NCBI GenBank assembly: GCA_964492555.1
Contig: CAZBKQ010000042.1
Location: 1 to 22,412 of the forward strand
Source: GCA-2709075 sp964492555
GTDB lineage: Bacteria; Pseudomonadota; Alphaproteobacteria; MPNO01; UBA2964
Direction: 5' to 3'
Length of the DNA: 22,412 nucleotides
Made by a program: the position numbers and the translations under genes. The notes beneath the pieces are model-generated. The model did no database searches, had not been told where the DNA came from, and saw only the letters and a list, made by a program, of their open reading frames with translations. This document shows positions 1 to 7,932 of this stretch, one piece after another. How positions within the stretch are numbered: position 1 is the stretch's first letter; the number at the start of each line of letters is the position of its first letter.

Positions 1-575
1 AGGCCCGGTCCGTTATGACAGATGACCTCACCGGTATCCGCGTTATAGCGATGCTGAATAAAGGTACCGGATTTGGCCTCACGCACGATCAGGGCGATGC
101 TCTGCGTCTTGCCGGCATGTTCCTGATGGATGGAACCGGGCGGGACCACATCGATATCGCCGGGTCCGATCTCATGCGCGCCGAGATTTTTCAGCGCCGC
201 CGGGCCTTCATCGGGATCTCCGCCGTCGGTGCGTTCAAACCGGTGCATGGTCTCGGTTCCGGTGATTAGCCCGTACAGCGTCCATTTATCGCCATGATCG
301 TGCAGGTTGGTGATGACATCGGGCTGACGAACCGTCGCCGCCATAGTGAAGCCGTAATCCGGATCCTCATAAAATTGCAGATTGCGCACGGTAGGCGCGG
401 ATTCGACCGTCGCCGGCCAGGCCTCCGCCGCGCGCTTCAACCCGTCATCGGCCAGAAGCGGCCGCATCTTTTCCTCAATCCGGTTCCAGAGCGCGGCCCC
501 CTCAAGGCCGGACGCGAAAAGCGTGCGCACCTCATCAACGAATTTTGCCGCCGCCGGCAGTGTCGGTTTATCCAT
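1..575 (-). CDS. Cupin-fold protein, cysteine dioxygenase-like (C-terminus cut by window edge)
   Basis: An open frame starts with ATG at 575 and runs off the left edge without a stop (191 codons seen). A purine-rich ribosome site (GGGAGAG) lies just upstream. The product resembles the cysteine-dioxygenase-like cupin group: the first cupin motif has H92 and H94 in NLHDHGDKWTLYG, followed by a second motif with PPGSIHQEH (H150). These histidines would bind a single Fe(II). The known members oxidise small thiols or related substrates in the cytoplasm, but the substrate here cannot be read from the sequence. The next gene (DUF1877) lies upstream on the same strand with a gap of about 70 bases, so they may or may not be co-transcribed. 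I am confident of the fold and metal motif, and unsure of the substrate. Confidence 0.8.
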   Translation of the reverse strand, partial: MDKPTLPAAAKFVDEVRTLFASGLEGAALWNRIEEKMRPLLADDGLKRAAEAWPATVESAPTVRNLQFYEDPDYGFTMAATVRQPDVITNLHDHGDKWTLYGLITGTETMHRFERTDGGDPDEGPAALKNLGAHEIGPGDIDVVPPGSIHQEHAGKTQSIALIVREAKSGTFIQHRYNADTGEVICHNGPG

Positions 576-647
576 GGCGTCTCTCCCTTTGGCAAAAATC
601 ATACCATGACCGGCGGCGACAGAAAGGGAGAGAAGCCGCGCCCGGGA

Positions 648-1187
648 TCAGAGAGAGACCGAGAAAAGGATCGCCCGGCCCTTGTCTTTCATTTCCCGGA
701 AGAAATCCCGCACCTCTTCGAAATATGCCCAGGTATAGCCAAAATCCTCTTCGCCATATTCGGGCCATGCTCCCTTGCAATGCTTGAAGTAGCGTTCCCG
801 CATGTCGTCTTCATCGATCTTGTCGATTGCCTCCACAAGATCGGGAAGTTGTTCGGGTTCGATCAGGCGGAGGAAAAAATCGCTGCGATTTTCGTCGAGC
901 GCCTTCCCGCCCAATACCGCGATCTTCAGCGGATACGACCCGTGATCCTCCGGCAAGGCCCAGGAGCCGGCCTCTTTCTCAGGCCACATATAAGGTGTGT
1001 CGGGCGGAAACTCGCCGAGACAACGATGCATTGCATCCCAGGCCTTATCGGTTTCAACAAACCATTCATCCTCGATTTTCTCTCCAATCTCCTCCATCGC
1101 ATATTCATCGCGTTCCCGGGGAGCCTCCAAAGATTCGAGCATTTTCGGCTATTCATCGGTTATCGCGTAATAAATACCCCTGACCAT
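648..1187 (-). pseudogene. DUF1877 family protein interrupted by an in-frame TAG at codon 13
   Basis: The frame encodes a YfbM/DUF1877-like protein of unknown function (features: FVETDKAWDAMHRCLGEFP, then an acidic C-terminal half). The family's usual N-terminus (M-x-RGIYYAITDE) is present from ATG 1187, preceded by a plausible ribosome site (CGAGG). The thirteenth codon is TAG (1149-1151), where CAG or GAG would be expected. Downstream the frame is intact for 164 codons from an internal ATG at 1142 to the stop at 648. That internal ATG has no ribosome site and would lose the conserved first strand. The simplest readings are a recent nonsense mutation or an assembly error. Other genes here end normally in TAG (for example 9626), so recoding is unlikely. 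If the internal start works, a shortened protein of 164 aa could still be made. Confidence 0.7.
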
Positions 1188-1244
1188 GTAAACCTCGTTG
1201 AAAGTCCTGTTTCCCCGTACCATCGGGGCATGTTTGTTCTATTA

Positions 1245-1270
1245 TTGTTCTTTTCCGGAGGCAAGAACAA
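1245..1270. repeat. Perfect 8-bp inverted repeat in the 1188-1413 intergenic region
   Basis: TTGTTCTT (1245-1252) and AAGAACAA (1263-1270) are exact inverted copies around a 10-base centre, and are followed by an A/T-rich tract. A second small hairpin (CCCCG...CGGGG, about 1214-1229) lies just before it. The region separates the divergent DUF1877 and VOC genes, so an operator is possible. The low GC and moderate length make coincidence possible too. Confidence 0.3.
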
Positions 1271-1413
1271 AAAGTATTTTTTTCTTGTATAGGTTGTTTT
1301 TCGGGCGGATTTTTTGCGGTGTGGGCCGTCTATCCGCCGGGGACGGTTGGGATTAACCGTAAAATTCGTCTAGATTTCCGGCAGAGAAATTCACAAAAAC
1401 GGGAGAGGCGTTC

Positions 1414-2217
1414 ATGTTCGCGCAGTTGAACCATATCGCGATTACCAGCGACCAGTACGCAATCAACGCAAAATTCTATGAAGCGCTATTTGGATTGCGC
1501 ACCTCGAAAAACCCGCGCCCGGCGCGTGCCTGTGTGGTGAGTGACGGCGTCGTCGGGATGAACATCATCCCGAGGCGCGAAGGCCGCACCGGCGGGCTGG
1601 ATCATTTCGGCTTGCAGGTCGAGGATATCGAGGAAGCCAAATCACGGATCGCGAAATTCGACCCGTCGATCCGGCCATTGAAGCGCCCGCCGGTCCGCCC
1701 GTTCGCCGCCTATAGCGCACATGACCCGGACATCAATATTTTCGATCTGTCGGCAAAAAATCTGAACATGCAGAAAGACGTCTATGCCGACCAGCTGGAG
1801 CAGACGGAGCGACGGTTCGGCCATTTCGCGCTCCGGACCGCCAATGCCGAGCGCTGCGCGGAGTTCTATCACGAGGTGTTCGAACTCAGCCTTCTGAACA
1901 AGCAGGAAGACGACCCGAATTTCTATCTGTCGGACGGCAATATGACTCTGGCCATCCTGCAATGGAACATGGACGATTATTACGGCATGGACCCGCAGCG
2001 CACCGGACCCGACCATATCGGCTTCAAGGTGGAAAGCATCGACAAGGTGAAAGAAGACCTCGACGATCTGACCGGTCAGAATCCGCTGATGCGCATTCGC
2101 GCGCTGGGTTATGGCAGCGAGGGCGAGGCGCGGCTGGAGCTGTTCCAACGCTGCCCGCTAAACCAGTTTCATATCACCGATATCGAAGGCGTCTATATCG
2201 GCATTTCCGAGAGCTGA
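1414..2217 (+). CDS. VOC (glyoxalase/extradiol dioxygenase superfamily) protein with two domains
   Basis: A 267-aa protein starts at ATG 1414 after GGGAGAGG. It has two vicinal-oxygen-chelate repeats: residues about 3-112 (H7 in LNHIAI, H64 in LDHFGL, D111 near the end of the repeat) and about 134-265 (H137 in FGHFAL, H201 in PDHIGF, an acidic pair near 256-258). This matches type I extradiol ring-cleaving dioxygenases or related VOC enzymes, in which H, H and D/E bind the metal. Both halves keep likely metal ligands, so it is not clear which domain is catalytic. No aromatic-degradation neighbours are present, so the substrate is unknown. The gene stands alone: DUF1877 is divergent and chrR converges on it. 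No signal peptide is seen, so it is expected in the cytoplasm. Confidence 0.8.
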   Translation: MFAQLNHIAITSDQYAINAKFYEALFGLRTSKNPRPARACVVSDGVVGMNIIPRREGRTGGLDHFGLQVEDIEEAKSRIAKFDPSIRPLKRPPVRPFAAYSAHDPDINIFDLSAKNLNMQKDVYADQLEQTERRFGHFALRTANAERCAEFYHEVFELSLLNKQEDDPNFYLSDGNMTLAILQWNMDDYYGMDPQRTGPDHIGFKVESIDKVKEDLDDLTGQNPLMRIRALGYGSEGEARLELFQRCPLNQFHITDIEGVYIGISES

Positions 2218-2396
2218 TAAGCCGCGAAAGTGAAAGAAGAAGGACCGCGCCGGCGATTGAACTCATCGACGTCAAGGAAGTCGGCAAGCGCGAGCCGATG
2301 GGGCCCGGTTAGCCTTATCACCGGACCCGCCAGGCGCGGCTAAATCATGCCCGGAAAGGGCCCCCGGCGGATTGCCTCTGGCGCCTTTATTATTCT

Positions 2397-3053
2397 CTAT
2401 ATACCGATGACGGGCTGCAACAGGCGGGCGGCCATGCTTTTGAACCGCAACGGCGCATCGGTCACCGCCAGACAAATGCAATCTTCTCCCGGCGCGGCAA
2501 ATGGCCGATGCATCACGGTCTCATCCGCTTCCTGGAAGTCCCCACGCCCGTAACGGCCGGTATGGTCTTCAAACGCGCCGCGCAGAACCAGAGTCATCTC
2601 ATTTCCGCCATGCGTGTGTTCCGGAACCGGTTTGCCGGCCGGAATACGCAAAAGTCTCGCGACCGTATCATCTTCCTCGGCCAGCAGAACGACCTGGTGC
2701 GCGGCGGGCCCAAGCCTGCACCATTCAAGCGCGTCGGCATCTCCACCGGCATAGCCTCGTAGCGGTTGCGGCAAACAGGCGGAATTGTCTCTTTCCGGCG
2801 CGACTCGCGGCGCGGCATATTCCGGCGCGTCATCCATCCGCGTCATAATCGTTTCCAGCAGACCTTCGCTAACAGACGCAGCCGGCGACACGTCGAACAA
2901 CGAGCCGGCGACGGCCTCCATCCGCTCAACCGATTTCCGGCAGTCCGGACAAATTGCAAGATGCGTCGCGATAGCGAGGCTCCAGGCCTCACCGAGCGCG
3001 CCAGATGTGTAATCCAGTAATGTCTCGTCGTTGGGGTGATGACAAATATTCAT
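2397..3053 (-). CDS. chrR: ChrR-type zinc anti-sigma factor with C-terminal cupin domain
   Basis: This 218-aa protein has the two-domain layout of Rhodobacter sphaeroides ChrR, which holds its sigma factor inactive until singlet oxygen or organic peroxides appear. The N-terminal anti-sigma domain keeps H6, H31, C35 and C38 (HLAICPDC), the same numbering I recall for the zinc ligands of the R. sphaeroides protein. The C-terminal cupin keeps EHTHGGNE (H146, H148, E152) and H182, the second metal site. The start codon overlaps the rpoE stop (ATGA at 3050-3053), so the two are translationally coupled, as expected for a sigma/anti-sigma pair. Regulation would be through the RpoE-type promoter upstream of rpoE. 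The assignment is firm at the family level; the exact inducing signal is inferred from the family. Confidence 0.93.
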   Translation of the reverse strand: MNICHHPNDETLLDYTSGALGEAWSLAIATHLAICPDCRKSVERMEAVAGSLFDVSPAASVSEGLLETIMTRMDDAPEYAAPRVAPERDNSACLPQPLRGYAGGDADALEWCRLGPAAHQVVLLAEEDDTVARLLRIPAGKPVPEHTHGGNEMTLVLRGAFEDHTGRYGRGDFQEADETVMHRPFAAPGEDCICLAVTDAPLRFKSMAARLLQPVIGI

Positions 3054-3760
3054 CGGATGTCTCCAATCTCCGACCTGATATGCTTCATTGCCAAACGAAT
3101 CCTCGATTTAACAGTTCCAAGCGGTATTCCCAGTTTTTCGGCAACCTCTACGTGAGGCATTTCTTCCATGAAGGCGAGCCGCAGCACGTCCTGTTGCTCC
3201 GGCGACAGGGTTTCCATGCACGCCCGCAGCCTGGATGTTTCCTGATCACGCGATACCAGCTCCGACGGCTGCGGTTCGGCTTCAGGCACAAAGGCCGGAT
3301 CCTCAAAATCCGGTTCCGGACGATGCCGTTTGCGCAACAGATCTATCCGCTGGTTTCGGGCGATCGTGTAAATCCATGTACTGGCAGAAGCCTTGTTTGG
3401 ATCAAATTGCCCGGCTTTTCTCCAGACCCGGATAAAAGTTTCCTGAACAACCTCTTCCGCCAGCTCCAGACCGGCACCATTGCGCATGGCGAACGATTTG
3501 AGTTTCGGGGCAAAGGCTTCGAACAGGTGACTGAATGCCTTTTTATCTCGCCTTTCCGCAATCGCGATCACGTATTCTTCCATAATTTTCGCAGTTGCCT
3601 TTGAATGGCGGCCCTTTTCTCTGGCCGATTTGTTCGGCCTCGGGGTAGCAGGACTTTCAAATGTTTCACCAGCCATTGCAACAGCCGACATTGCTTGCGC
3701 ACATTTGCGTGACGTCAGCGCGGCAGCGTCTATACTATTTTCGAGAGTATGAATAGTCAT
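3050..3760 (-). CDS. rpoE: ECF sigma factor, RpoE of the ECF11 (ChrR-partnered) group
   Basis: Sigma region 2 is clear (ELAEEVVQETFIRVWRKAGQ, STWIYTIARNQRIDLLRKR, residues about 99-145) and so is region 4 (LSPEQQDVLRLAF...GIPLGTVKSRIRLAMKHIR, about 185-229). The coupled downstream chrR identifies the ECF11 group, which directs photo-oxidative and peroxide stress responses. The longest frame (236 aa) carries about 60 extra N-terminal residues relative to the usual length of about 180; alternative ATGs lie at 3691, 3676 and 3583 (the last gives 177 aa). None has a good ribosome site. A promoter match at 3767-3794 would start transcription almost exactly at the ATG at 3760, so a leaderless message or an internal start are both possible. 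Autoregulation is likely. The start is uncertain, the function is not. Confidence 0.92.
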   Translation of the reverse strand: MTIHTLENSIDAAALTSRKCAQAMSAVAMAGETFESPATPRPNKSAREKGRHSKATAKIMEEYVIAIAERRDKKAFSHLFEAFAPKLKSFAMRNGAGLELAEEVVQETFIRVWRKAGQFDPNKASASTWIYTIARNQRIDLLRKRHRPEPDFEDPAFVPEAEPQPSELVSRDQETSRLRACMETLSPEQQDVLRLAFMEEMPHVEVAEKLGIPLGTVKSRIRLAMKHIRSEIGDIR

Positions 3761-3766
3761 ATTGCA

Positions 3767-3794
3767 TATACGATTCAGCCCGGCGACCGGATCA
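3767..3794 (-). promoter_or_regulatory. Predicted RpoE (ECF11) promoter for rpoE-chrR
   Basis: On the minus strand TGATCC (3794-3789) is followed by 16 bases and then CGTATA (3772-3767). The same arrangement precedes four other transcription units in this window, which supports a shared sigma factor. The -35 box is back to back with the one at 3814-3819, 19 bases away. The predicted start falls at about position 3760, the first ATG of rpoE. Confidence 0.72.
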
Positions 3795-3813
3795 CCCGCA
3801 AAAGCTCAAATTG

Positions 3814-3841
3814 TGATCCGGAAAAGCATCCCGGAAGTACT
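3814..3841 (+). promoter_or_regulatory. Predicted RpoE (ECF11) promoter for the FAD oxidoreductase/DUF1365/CFA operon
   Basis: TGATCC (3814-3819), 16 bases, then AGTACT (3836-3841). The -10 half departs from CGTA at its first base, so this is the weakest of the five sites, but the -35 half is perfect and it is placed about 30 bases before the ATG at 3871. Confidence 0.6.
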
Positions 3842-3870
3842 AAATGTAAAAATCAACCATTTGCGAAAAC

Positions 3871-5208
3871 ATGATGCCTCAGGAAAATCTGCGTATCGCC
3901 GTTATCGGTTCGGGCATTGCCGGCCTGTCGGCTGCCTGGCTGTTGGGCAAGCGGCACAGCGTCACGCTTTATGAAAAGGAAAATCGCCTCGGCGGACATT
4001 CCAACACTGTGTCCGTCGATCACCCGAGCGGCGTGATCCCCGTCGATACGGGCTTTATTGTGTATAACGAGGACAATTACCCCAACCTGACGGCCTTGTT
4101 CCAGCATCTCCGCGTGCCTACCAAGGCAAGCAATATGTCCTTTGCGGCCTCGCTTGGCGGCGGCGCCTTCGAATACTCGGGCAGCAATTTGGATGGTTTA
4201 TTCGGACAGAGGCTTATCGCCCTCAAACCTTCCTTCTGGCGAATGATCATGGATCTCAGGCGTTTCTACCGGGAAGCGCCCCTCCATCTTTCTGAGGGCG
4301 CGACCGATGATTTGGCGCTGGGCGATTATCTGCGGCGGCAAAGATACGGCAGCGATTTCATTGAAAAACACATTCTGCCATTGGGTGCCGCGATCTGGTC
4401 TACAACCGCGGCTGAAATGATGGCTTACCCCGCAGAGACCTTTATTCGGTTTTTTGAAAGCCATGGGCTGCTAAGGATTTCGGGAAGGCCGGAATGGCGG
4501 ACCGTAGAGGGCGGCAGTATCGAATATGTCCGCAGGCTTTCCGAGAATCTGACCGGTCACGTGCGCTATAGCGGTGTTCGCTCAATAGAGCGCACCGGAA
4601 ACAGCGTCGCCCTAACCCCAGCGGATGGTGAGACAGAGCACTATGACCATGTCGTTATCGCGGCACATGCGGATCAGGCATTGGGGTTGTTGAAAGACCC
4701 CGATAGGCTGGAATCAAGACTTCTGGGCTCTTGGCGCTATACCAAGAACCGCGCGGTGCTTCATTCGGACACCCGGCTTATGCCGCGGCGGCGGCGCGTC
4801 TGGTCAAGCTGGAATTTTATTCAGGGCATCGACGGCGCGGCGCACCAACCGCTTTGCGTGAGCTATTGGATGAACCTGCTGCAATCAATAGCTGAAGACT
4901 CGCCGCTATTCGTCACTCTGAACCCGCCAGGCGGTTTAGAGCCCAAAAATCCGCATGCCACCTTTGACTATGAGCATCCCTTTTTCGACCAAGGGGCCCT
5001 GGATACGCAAAAAGACCTTTGGTCGCTTCAGGGCCGCCGGCGCACCTGGTTCTGCGGCAGTTATTTCGGTTACGGGTTTCACGAAGATGCGCTTGAATCC
5101 GGTCTCTCGGTGGCCGAACAGCTTGGCGGTATCAACAGACCGTGGTCTGTCCAAGAAGGCAGCAACCGCGTCCACGTCACGGAAGCCGTATGGGCGAATG
5201 CGGCATGA
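3871..5208 (+). CDS. FAD-dependent amine-oxidase-like oxidoreductase of the ECF11 lipid cluster
   Basis: This 445-aa protein has a Rossmann FAD motif at the N-terminus (GSGIAG, residues 13-18, E35, then RLGGH) and a second FAD-contacting stretch near the C-terminus (FCGSYFGYGFHEDALESG). It belongs to the flavin-containing amine oxidase/phytoene desaturase-like superfamily. Members of this particular subgroup lie beside DUF1365 and cyclopropane-fatty-acid synthase genes in many proteobacteria, and are thought to act on fatty acyl chains, for example as desaturases. I recall that R. sphaeroides furan fatty acid synthesis uses RpoE-controlled genes of this type. ATG 3871 or 3874 may be the start, with no strong ribosome site. 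The stop overlaps the next start (ATGA at 5205-5208). Substrate assignment is inference. Confidence 0.85.
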   Translation: MMPQENLRIAVIGSGIAGLSAAWLLGKRHSVTLYEKENRLGGHSNTVSVDHPSGVIPVDTGFIVYNEDNYPNLTALFQHLRVPTKASNMSFAASLGGGAFEYSGSNLDGLFGQRLIALKPSFWRMIMDLRRFYREAPLHLSEGATDDLALGDYLRRQRYGSDFIEKHILPLGAAIWSTTAAEMMAYPAETFIRFFESHGLLRISGRPEWRTVEGGSIEYVRRLSENLTGHVRYSGVRSIERTGNSVALTPADGETEHYDHVVIAAHADQALGLLKDPDRLESRLLGSWRYTKNRAVLHSDTRLMPRRRRVWSSWNFIQGIDGAAHQPLCVSYWMNLLQSIAEDSPLFVTLNPPGGLEPKNPHATFDYEHPFFDQGALDTQKDLWSLQGRRRTWFCGSYFGYGFHEDALESGLSVAEQLGGINRPWSVQEGSNRVHVTEAVWANAA

Positions 5209-6005
5209 CGATAGCTTCGCGTCTTTATGAAGGCACTGTCACACACCGGCGGTTCCGGCCAAAGTCACACCGGTTGCGCTATGACGTCTATTCCATGTTG
5301 ATCGATCTGGATGAGTTGGAAGCGCTGGACAGTGAACTTCCCGGATTTTCCTATAATCGCCCTGGGCTTATGGCCTTCCTGGACAAGGACCACGGGCCGC
5401 TTGACGGGTCGCCCCTAAGGCCCTGGGTTGAGAGCAAGCTGCGGGAAGCCGACATCGAAGCGCCGTGCGGTCGGGTCACTCTTCTCTGCTATCCACGCCT
5501 TTTCGGTTATGTCTTCAATCCGTTGAGCGTCTTTTTCTGTTACGACGCGAATGGCGTGCTGATCGCGACGCTTTATGAAGTCTGCAACACCTATTCGGAA
5601 CGCCACACTTACGTCATTCCCCTAGCGGATGACGGACACAAGGTGATCCGCCAGGCGTGTCCAAAGCATCACTATGTATCGCCCTTTATCGATATGACCG
5701 GGCAATACCGGTTCAGCGTCTTGCCGCCCGAAGAAAGCGTGCGGATCGCCATCCGCCATGAAAGCGACGGCGACCTCATACTGGCCGCTTCGTTTAGCGG
5801 TGAAGCGAGGCCGTTAACCGGAAGGAGTATGATGCGATGCCTGATATTGTTTCCGTTACAGTCGCTCAAGGTTGTTGCCGGAATTCATTTTGAGGCTCTA
5901 AAAATGTGGGTTCGTGGTTTTCCGGTATTTACGCATGTTCCGGCCAAGGCGCGCGTTGCCTCCAGCGTTCATATGGCTGGAACGAAAAAAGGCATGTCGA
6001 CATGA
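5205..6005 (+). CDS. DUF1365 family protein
   Basis: This 266-aa protein begins at ATG 5205, overlapping the stop of the FAD oxidoreductase; a longer frame upstream to 5142 would run deep inside that gene and is not needed. It shows DUF1365 landmarks: an N-terminal SRLYEGTVTHRRFRPKSHRLRYDVYSMLIDL, a central LFGYVFNPLSVFFCYD, and EVCNTYSERHTYV. The biochemical role of the family is not established. Its steady linkage with the FAD oxidoreductase and CFA-type methyltransferase suggests work on modified membrane fatty acids. Its stop overlaps the next start by ATGA at 6002-6005. It is probably cytoplasmic or membrane-associated, since no signal peptide is seen. Confidence 0.88.
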   Translation: MTIASRLYEGTVTHRRFRPKSHRLRYDVYSMLIDLDELEALDSELPGFSYNRPGLMAFLDKDHGPLDGSPLRPWVESKLREADIEAPCGRVTLLCYPRLFGYVFNPLSVFFCYDANGVLIATLYEVCNTYSERHTYVIPLADDGHKVIRQACPKHHYVSPFIDMTGQYRFSVLPPEESVRIAIRHESDGDLILAASFSGEARPLTGRSMMRCLILFPLQSLKVVAGIHFEALKMWVRGFPVFTHVPAKARVASSVHMAGTKKGMST

Positions 6006-7138
6006 GCAACGCTGTCGCCGGGACAACCAGCTGTGACGATTTTTCCGCGAGACAATCGTGGCCGGAGAAAATGCTTTGCCGGCTGCTTTCCGGCGTCCGC
6101 ACGGGGTCGATAACGGTGACCACGCCGGGCGGCCGCGCCTTTTGTTTTTCCGGCGACCGTCCCGGCCCCGAGGCCGACATTTGCATCAAGCGCTGGCATT
6201 TCATGGTCAGAACCATTTGGGGCGGACATTCGGGCTTCTTCGAAGGGTTTCAGCGCGGCGACTGGACAACGGACGATCTCCGTTCCTTGCTGGAATTCGG
6301 AGAAGAAAATCGCGCGTGCATTTCGGGTATCTTGAGCCCATCTGTCTGGCGGCGTCTGATGGACCGGCTGGGTCACCGGGCAAACCGTAACTCCCGGAGA
6401 GGCAGCCGGCGGAATATCGCGGCGCATTACGATCTGGGGAACGACTTCTACCGCGCCTGGCTCGACACCGGCATGACCTATTCGTCGGGAATTTTCGAGC
6501 ATTCCGCGCAGACTCTCGCCGAAGCGCAGCAGTCCAAATATTTACGCCTCGCGGAAATCGCCGAATTGTCGCCTGGTGATCATGTGTTGGAAATTGGCTG
6601 CGGCTGGGGCGGATTCGCGGAAATCGCGGCGCGGGACTTCGGATGCAGGGTTACCGCGCTGACGCTTTCAGAGCGGCAAGCTGACTGGTGCGAAGACCGG
6701 ATGCGGGCGGCGAGCTTAACAGACCGCGTCGATATCCGTCTGCAGGACTATCGCGACGTGACCGGATGTTTCGACAAGATTGTCTCAATCGAGATGCTGG
6801 AGGCCGTAGGAGAGCGGTACTGGCCACTCTACTTCGATACCCTTCGGGCCAGGCTGGCGCCTGGCGGCAAGGCGGCGATCCAATCAATTACGATCGATGA
6901 TGCGGTTTTCCCCGCCTATCGGAAGAATCCGGATTTTATTCAGCAATATATTTTTCCTGGCGGTATGTTGCCGTCACCGGCAGCAATCGAGCATCATGGC
7001 CGCGTCGCCGGCCTCTCTCTCAAAGACAGTTTCTTCTTCGGAAAATCATATGCCCAAACACTGCATCTTTGGGATCGTGCATTTCAGAGCCATTGGCCCC
7101 GGATCGCAACTCTTGGCTTTGATCAGGGTTTCCGGCGA
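6002..7138 (+). CDS. Cyclopropane-fatty-acyl-phospholipid synthase-type methyltransferase (C-terminus lost in assembly gap)
   Basis: The true start is ATG 6002 (coupled to DUF1365 by ATGA), giving 379 residues before the run of Ns. Family landmarks are AHYDLGND (141-148), the SAM-binding VLEIGCGWGG (195-204), EMLEAVGERY (264-273) and YIFPGGMLPS (316-325). The enzyme would use S-adenosylmethionine to methylenate or methylate an unsaturated acyl chain of membrane phospholipids. Roughly the last 25-40 residues are missing, judged from the usual family length. The neighbourhood (RpoE/ChrR, FAD oxidoreductase) leaves open whether it makes cyclopropane rings or methyl-branched precursors of furan fatty acids, as in the UfaM-type enzyme of R. 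sphaeroides. Any frame read through the Ns is artificial. Confidence 0.92.
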
Positions 7139-7238
7139 NNNNNNNNNNNNNNNNNNNNNNNNNNNNNNNNNNNNNNNNNNNNNNNNNNNNNNNNNNNNNN
7201 NNNNNNNNNNNNNNNNNNNNNNNNNNNNNNNNNNNNNN
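7139..7238. other. Assembly gap, 100 Ns
   Basis: Exactly 100 unknown bases, a conventional scaffolding placeholder, so the real gap length is unknown. It removes the end of the CFA-type gene and the start of the DUF3833 gene. In related clusters one or more further genes (for example DUF2878) can lie between these two, so whole genes may be missing. Confidence 0.98.
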
Positions 7239-7565
7239 CTTTGGAAGGTAACACCGCTCCCGGACGGGGTTTATGAAGGACGTGCCGAAGACGTCATCGG
7301 CCGCGCGCGGGGAGAAATAAACGGTAACCGGCTGTCTTGGCATTACGATATGATGTTGCCTGTCCGAAACCGGCGCATCCGTGTCCGGTTCGACGACCAG
7401 ATGTGGTTGCTGTCGGATGGGCTGTTGTTAAATCGGGCGCGTATTTCCAAGTTCGGGATATTGCTCGGCACGGTGACTATTGTGTTTACGCGTGAAAGCG
7501 ACATTCTCAGCGATTGGCGGGTGCGGCGGCACGGCGATACACAAGACGCAGCAATCGCCCGATGA
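7239..7565 (+). CDS. DUF3833 family protein (N-terminus lost in assembly gap)
   Basis: The 108 C-terminal residues remain, in frame from the first base after the gap to TGA at 7563-7565. The pattern (DGVYEGRAEDVIGRARGEI, LSWHYDMMLPV, VRFDDQMWLL, LLNRARISKFGILLGTVTIVF) fits DUF3833, a small lipocalin-like family of unknown activity usually carried as a lipoprotein; the expected lipobox lies in the gap. It would be the last gene of the FAD oxidoreductase/DUF1365/CFA operon. Its end overlaps the end of the SnoaL-like gene on the other strand by 59 bases. Confidence 0.8.
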   Translation, partial: LWKVTPLPDGVYEGRAEDVIGRARGEINGNRLSWHYDMMLPVRNRRIRVRFDDQMWLLSDGLLLNRARISKFGILLGTVTIVFTRESDILSDWRVRRHGDTQDAAIAR

Positions 7566-7932
7566 CGGGTAGCCGGGCCAGAAAGTGCCGGCCAGAGTCC
7601 CAATAATCGACGTGCTCGATCACCATGCCGGCATCATCGAAGCGGACATGTGAAGCGCCAGGAAGGTCCCAGCTCCTGCCGAACAGGCGGCCCGAAAACC
7701 GCCACACAAGAAAAGCTTCCTGGCCCTCTTCAGAAATCGCGGAGACGAAGAAATCGACCGGACCTGTCTTATCGTACATCGCGGCGAACACGTCCCGCAT
7801 CGCGGATACGCCGGTCACGTCATGAAAGGGATCCGCGAAATGTACATCAGCGGCGACATATAGGGGCAAAACCGTTAGCGTTTCCGGTGACAACCCCTCC
7901 AGAAATGCGGCATATCGCTTCGCCTGCGTCAT
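7507..7932 (-). CDS. SnoaL-like / nuclear transport factor 2-fold protein
   Basis: This 141-aa protein has the alpha+beta-barrel pattern of SnoaL-like polyketide cyclase or NTF2-like proteins: YVAADVHFADPFHDVTG near residues 25-41, FLVWRFSGRLFG, and ASHVRFDDAGMVIEHVDYWD. It starts at 7932, overlapping the stop of the SDR gene (ATGA), so it is the second gene of that operon. Members recur with ECF11/ChrR, SDR and CFA genes in other proteobacteria, but the reaction is unknown. Conserved Asp and His residues suggest either a catalytic pocket or a simple ligand-binding role. Its 3' end is read through the end of DUF3833 on the other strand. Confidence 0.85.
   Translation of the reverse strand: MTQAKRYAAFLEGLSPETLTVLPLYVAADVHFADPFHDVTGVSAMRDVFAAMYDKTGPVDFFVSAISEEGQEAFLVWRFSGRLFGRSWDLPGASHVRFDDAGMVIEHVDYWDSGRHFLARLPVIGRLLRLVYRRAAAPANR

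Noticed and set aside
294..1292. A 332-codon open frame on the plus strand
   Set aside because: It is antisense to the cupin and DUF1877 genes, whose conserved motifs are on the minus strand.
2300..2330. Imperfect hairpin (GGGCCCGGT / ACCGGACCC) between the VOC gene and chrR
   Set aside because: One mismatch, a 10-base loop and no T-run on either strand; not enough to call a terminator.
3377..3404. TGATCC-N16-AGTACA promoter-like match on the minus strand
   Set aside because: It lies inside rpoE in the middle of conserved sigma region 2 coding sequence and has the weaker -10 form; likely chance.
6897..7565. A continuous frame joining CFA-side sequence to DUF3833 across the Ns
   Set aside because: Continuity is created by the N run; upstream of the gap it is out of frame with the CFA-type gene.
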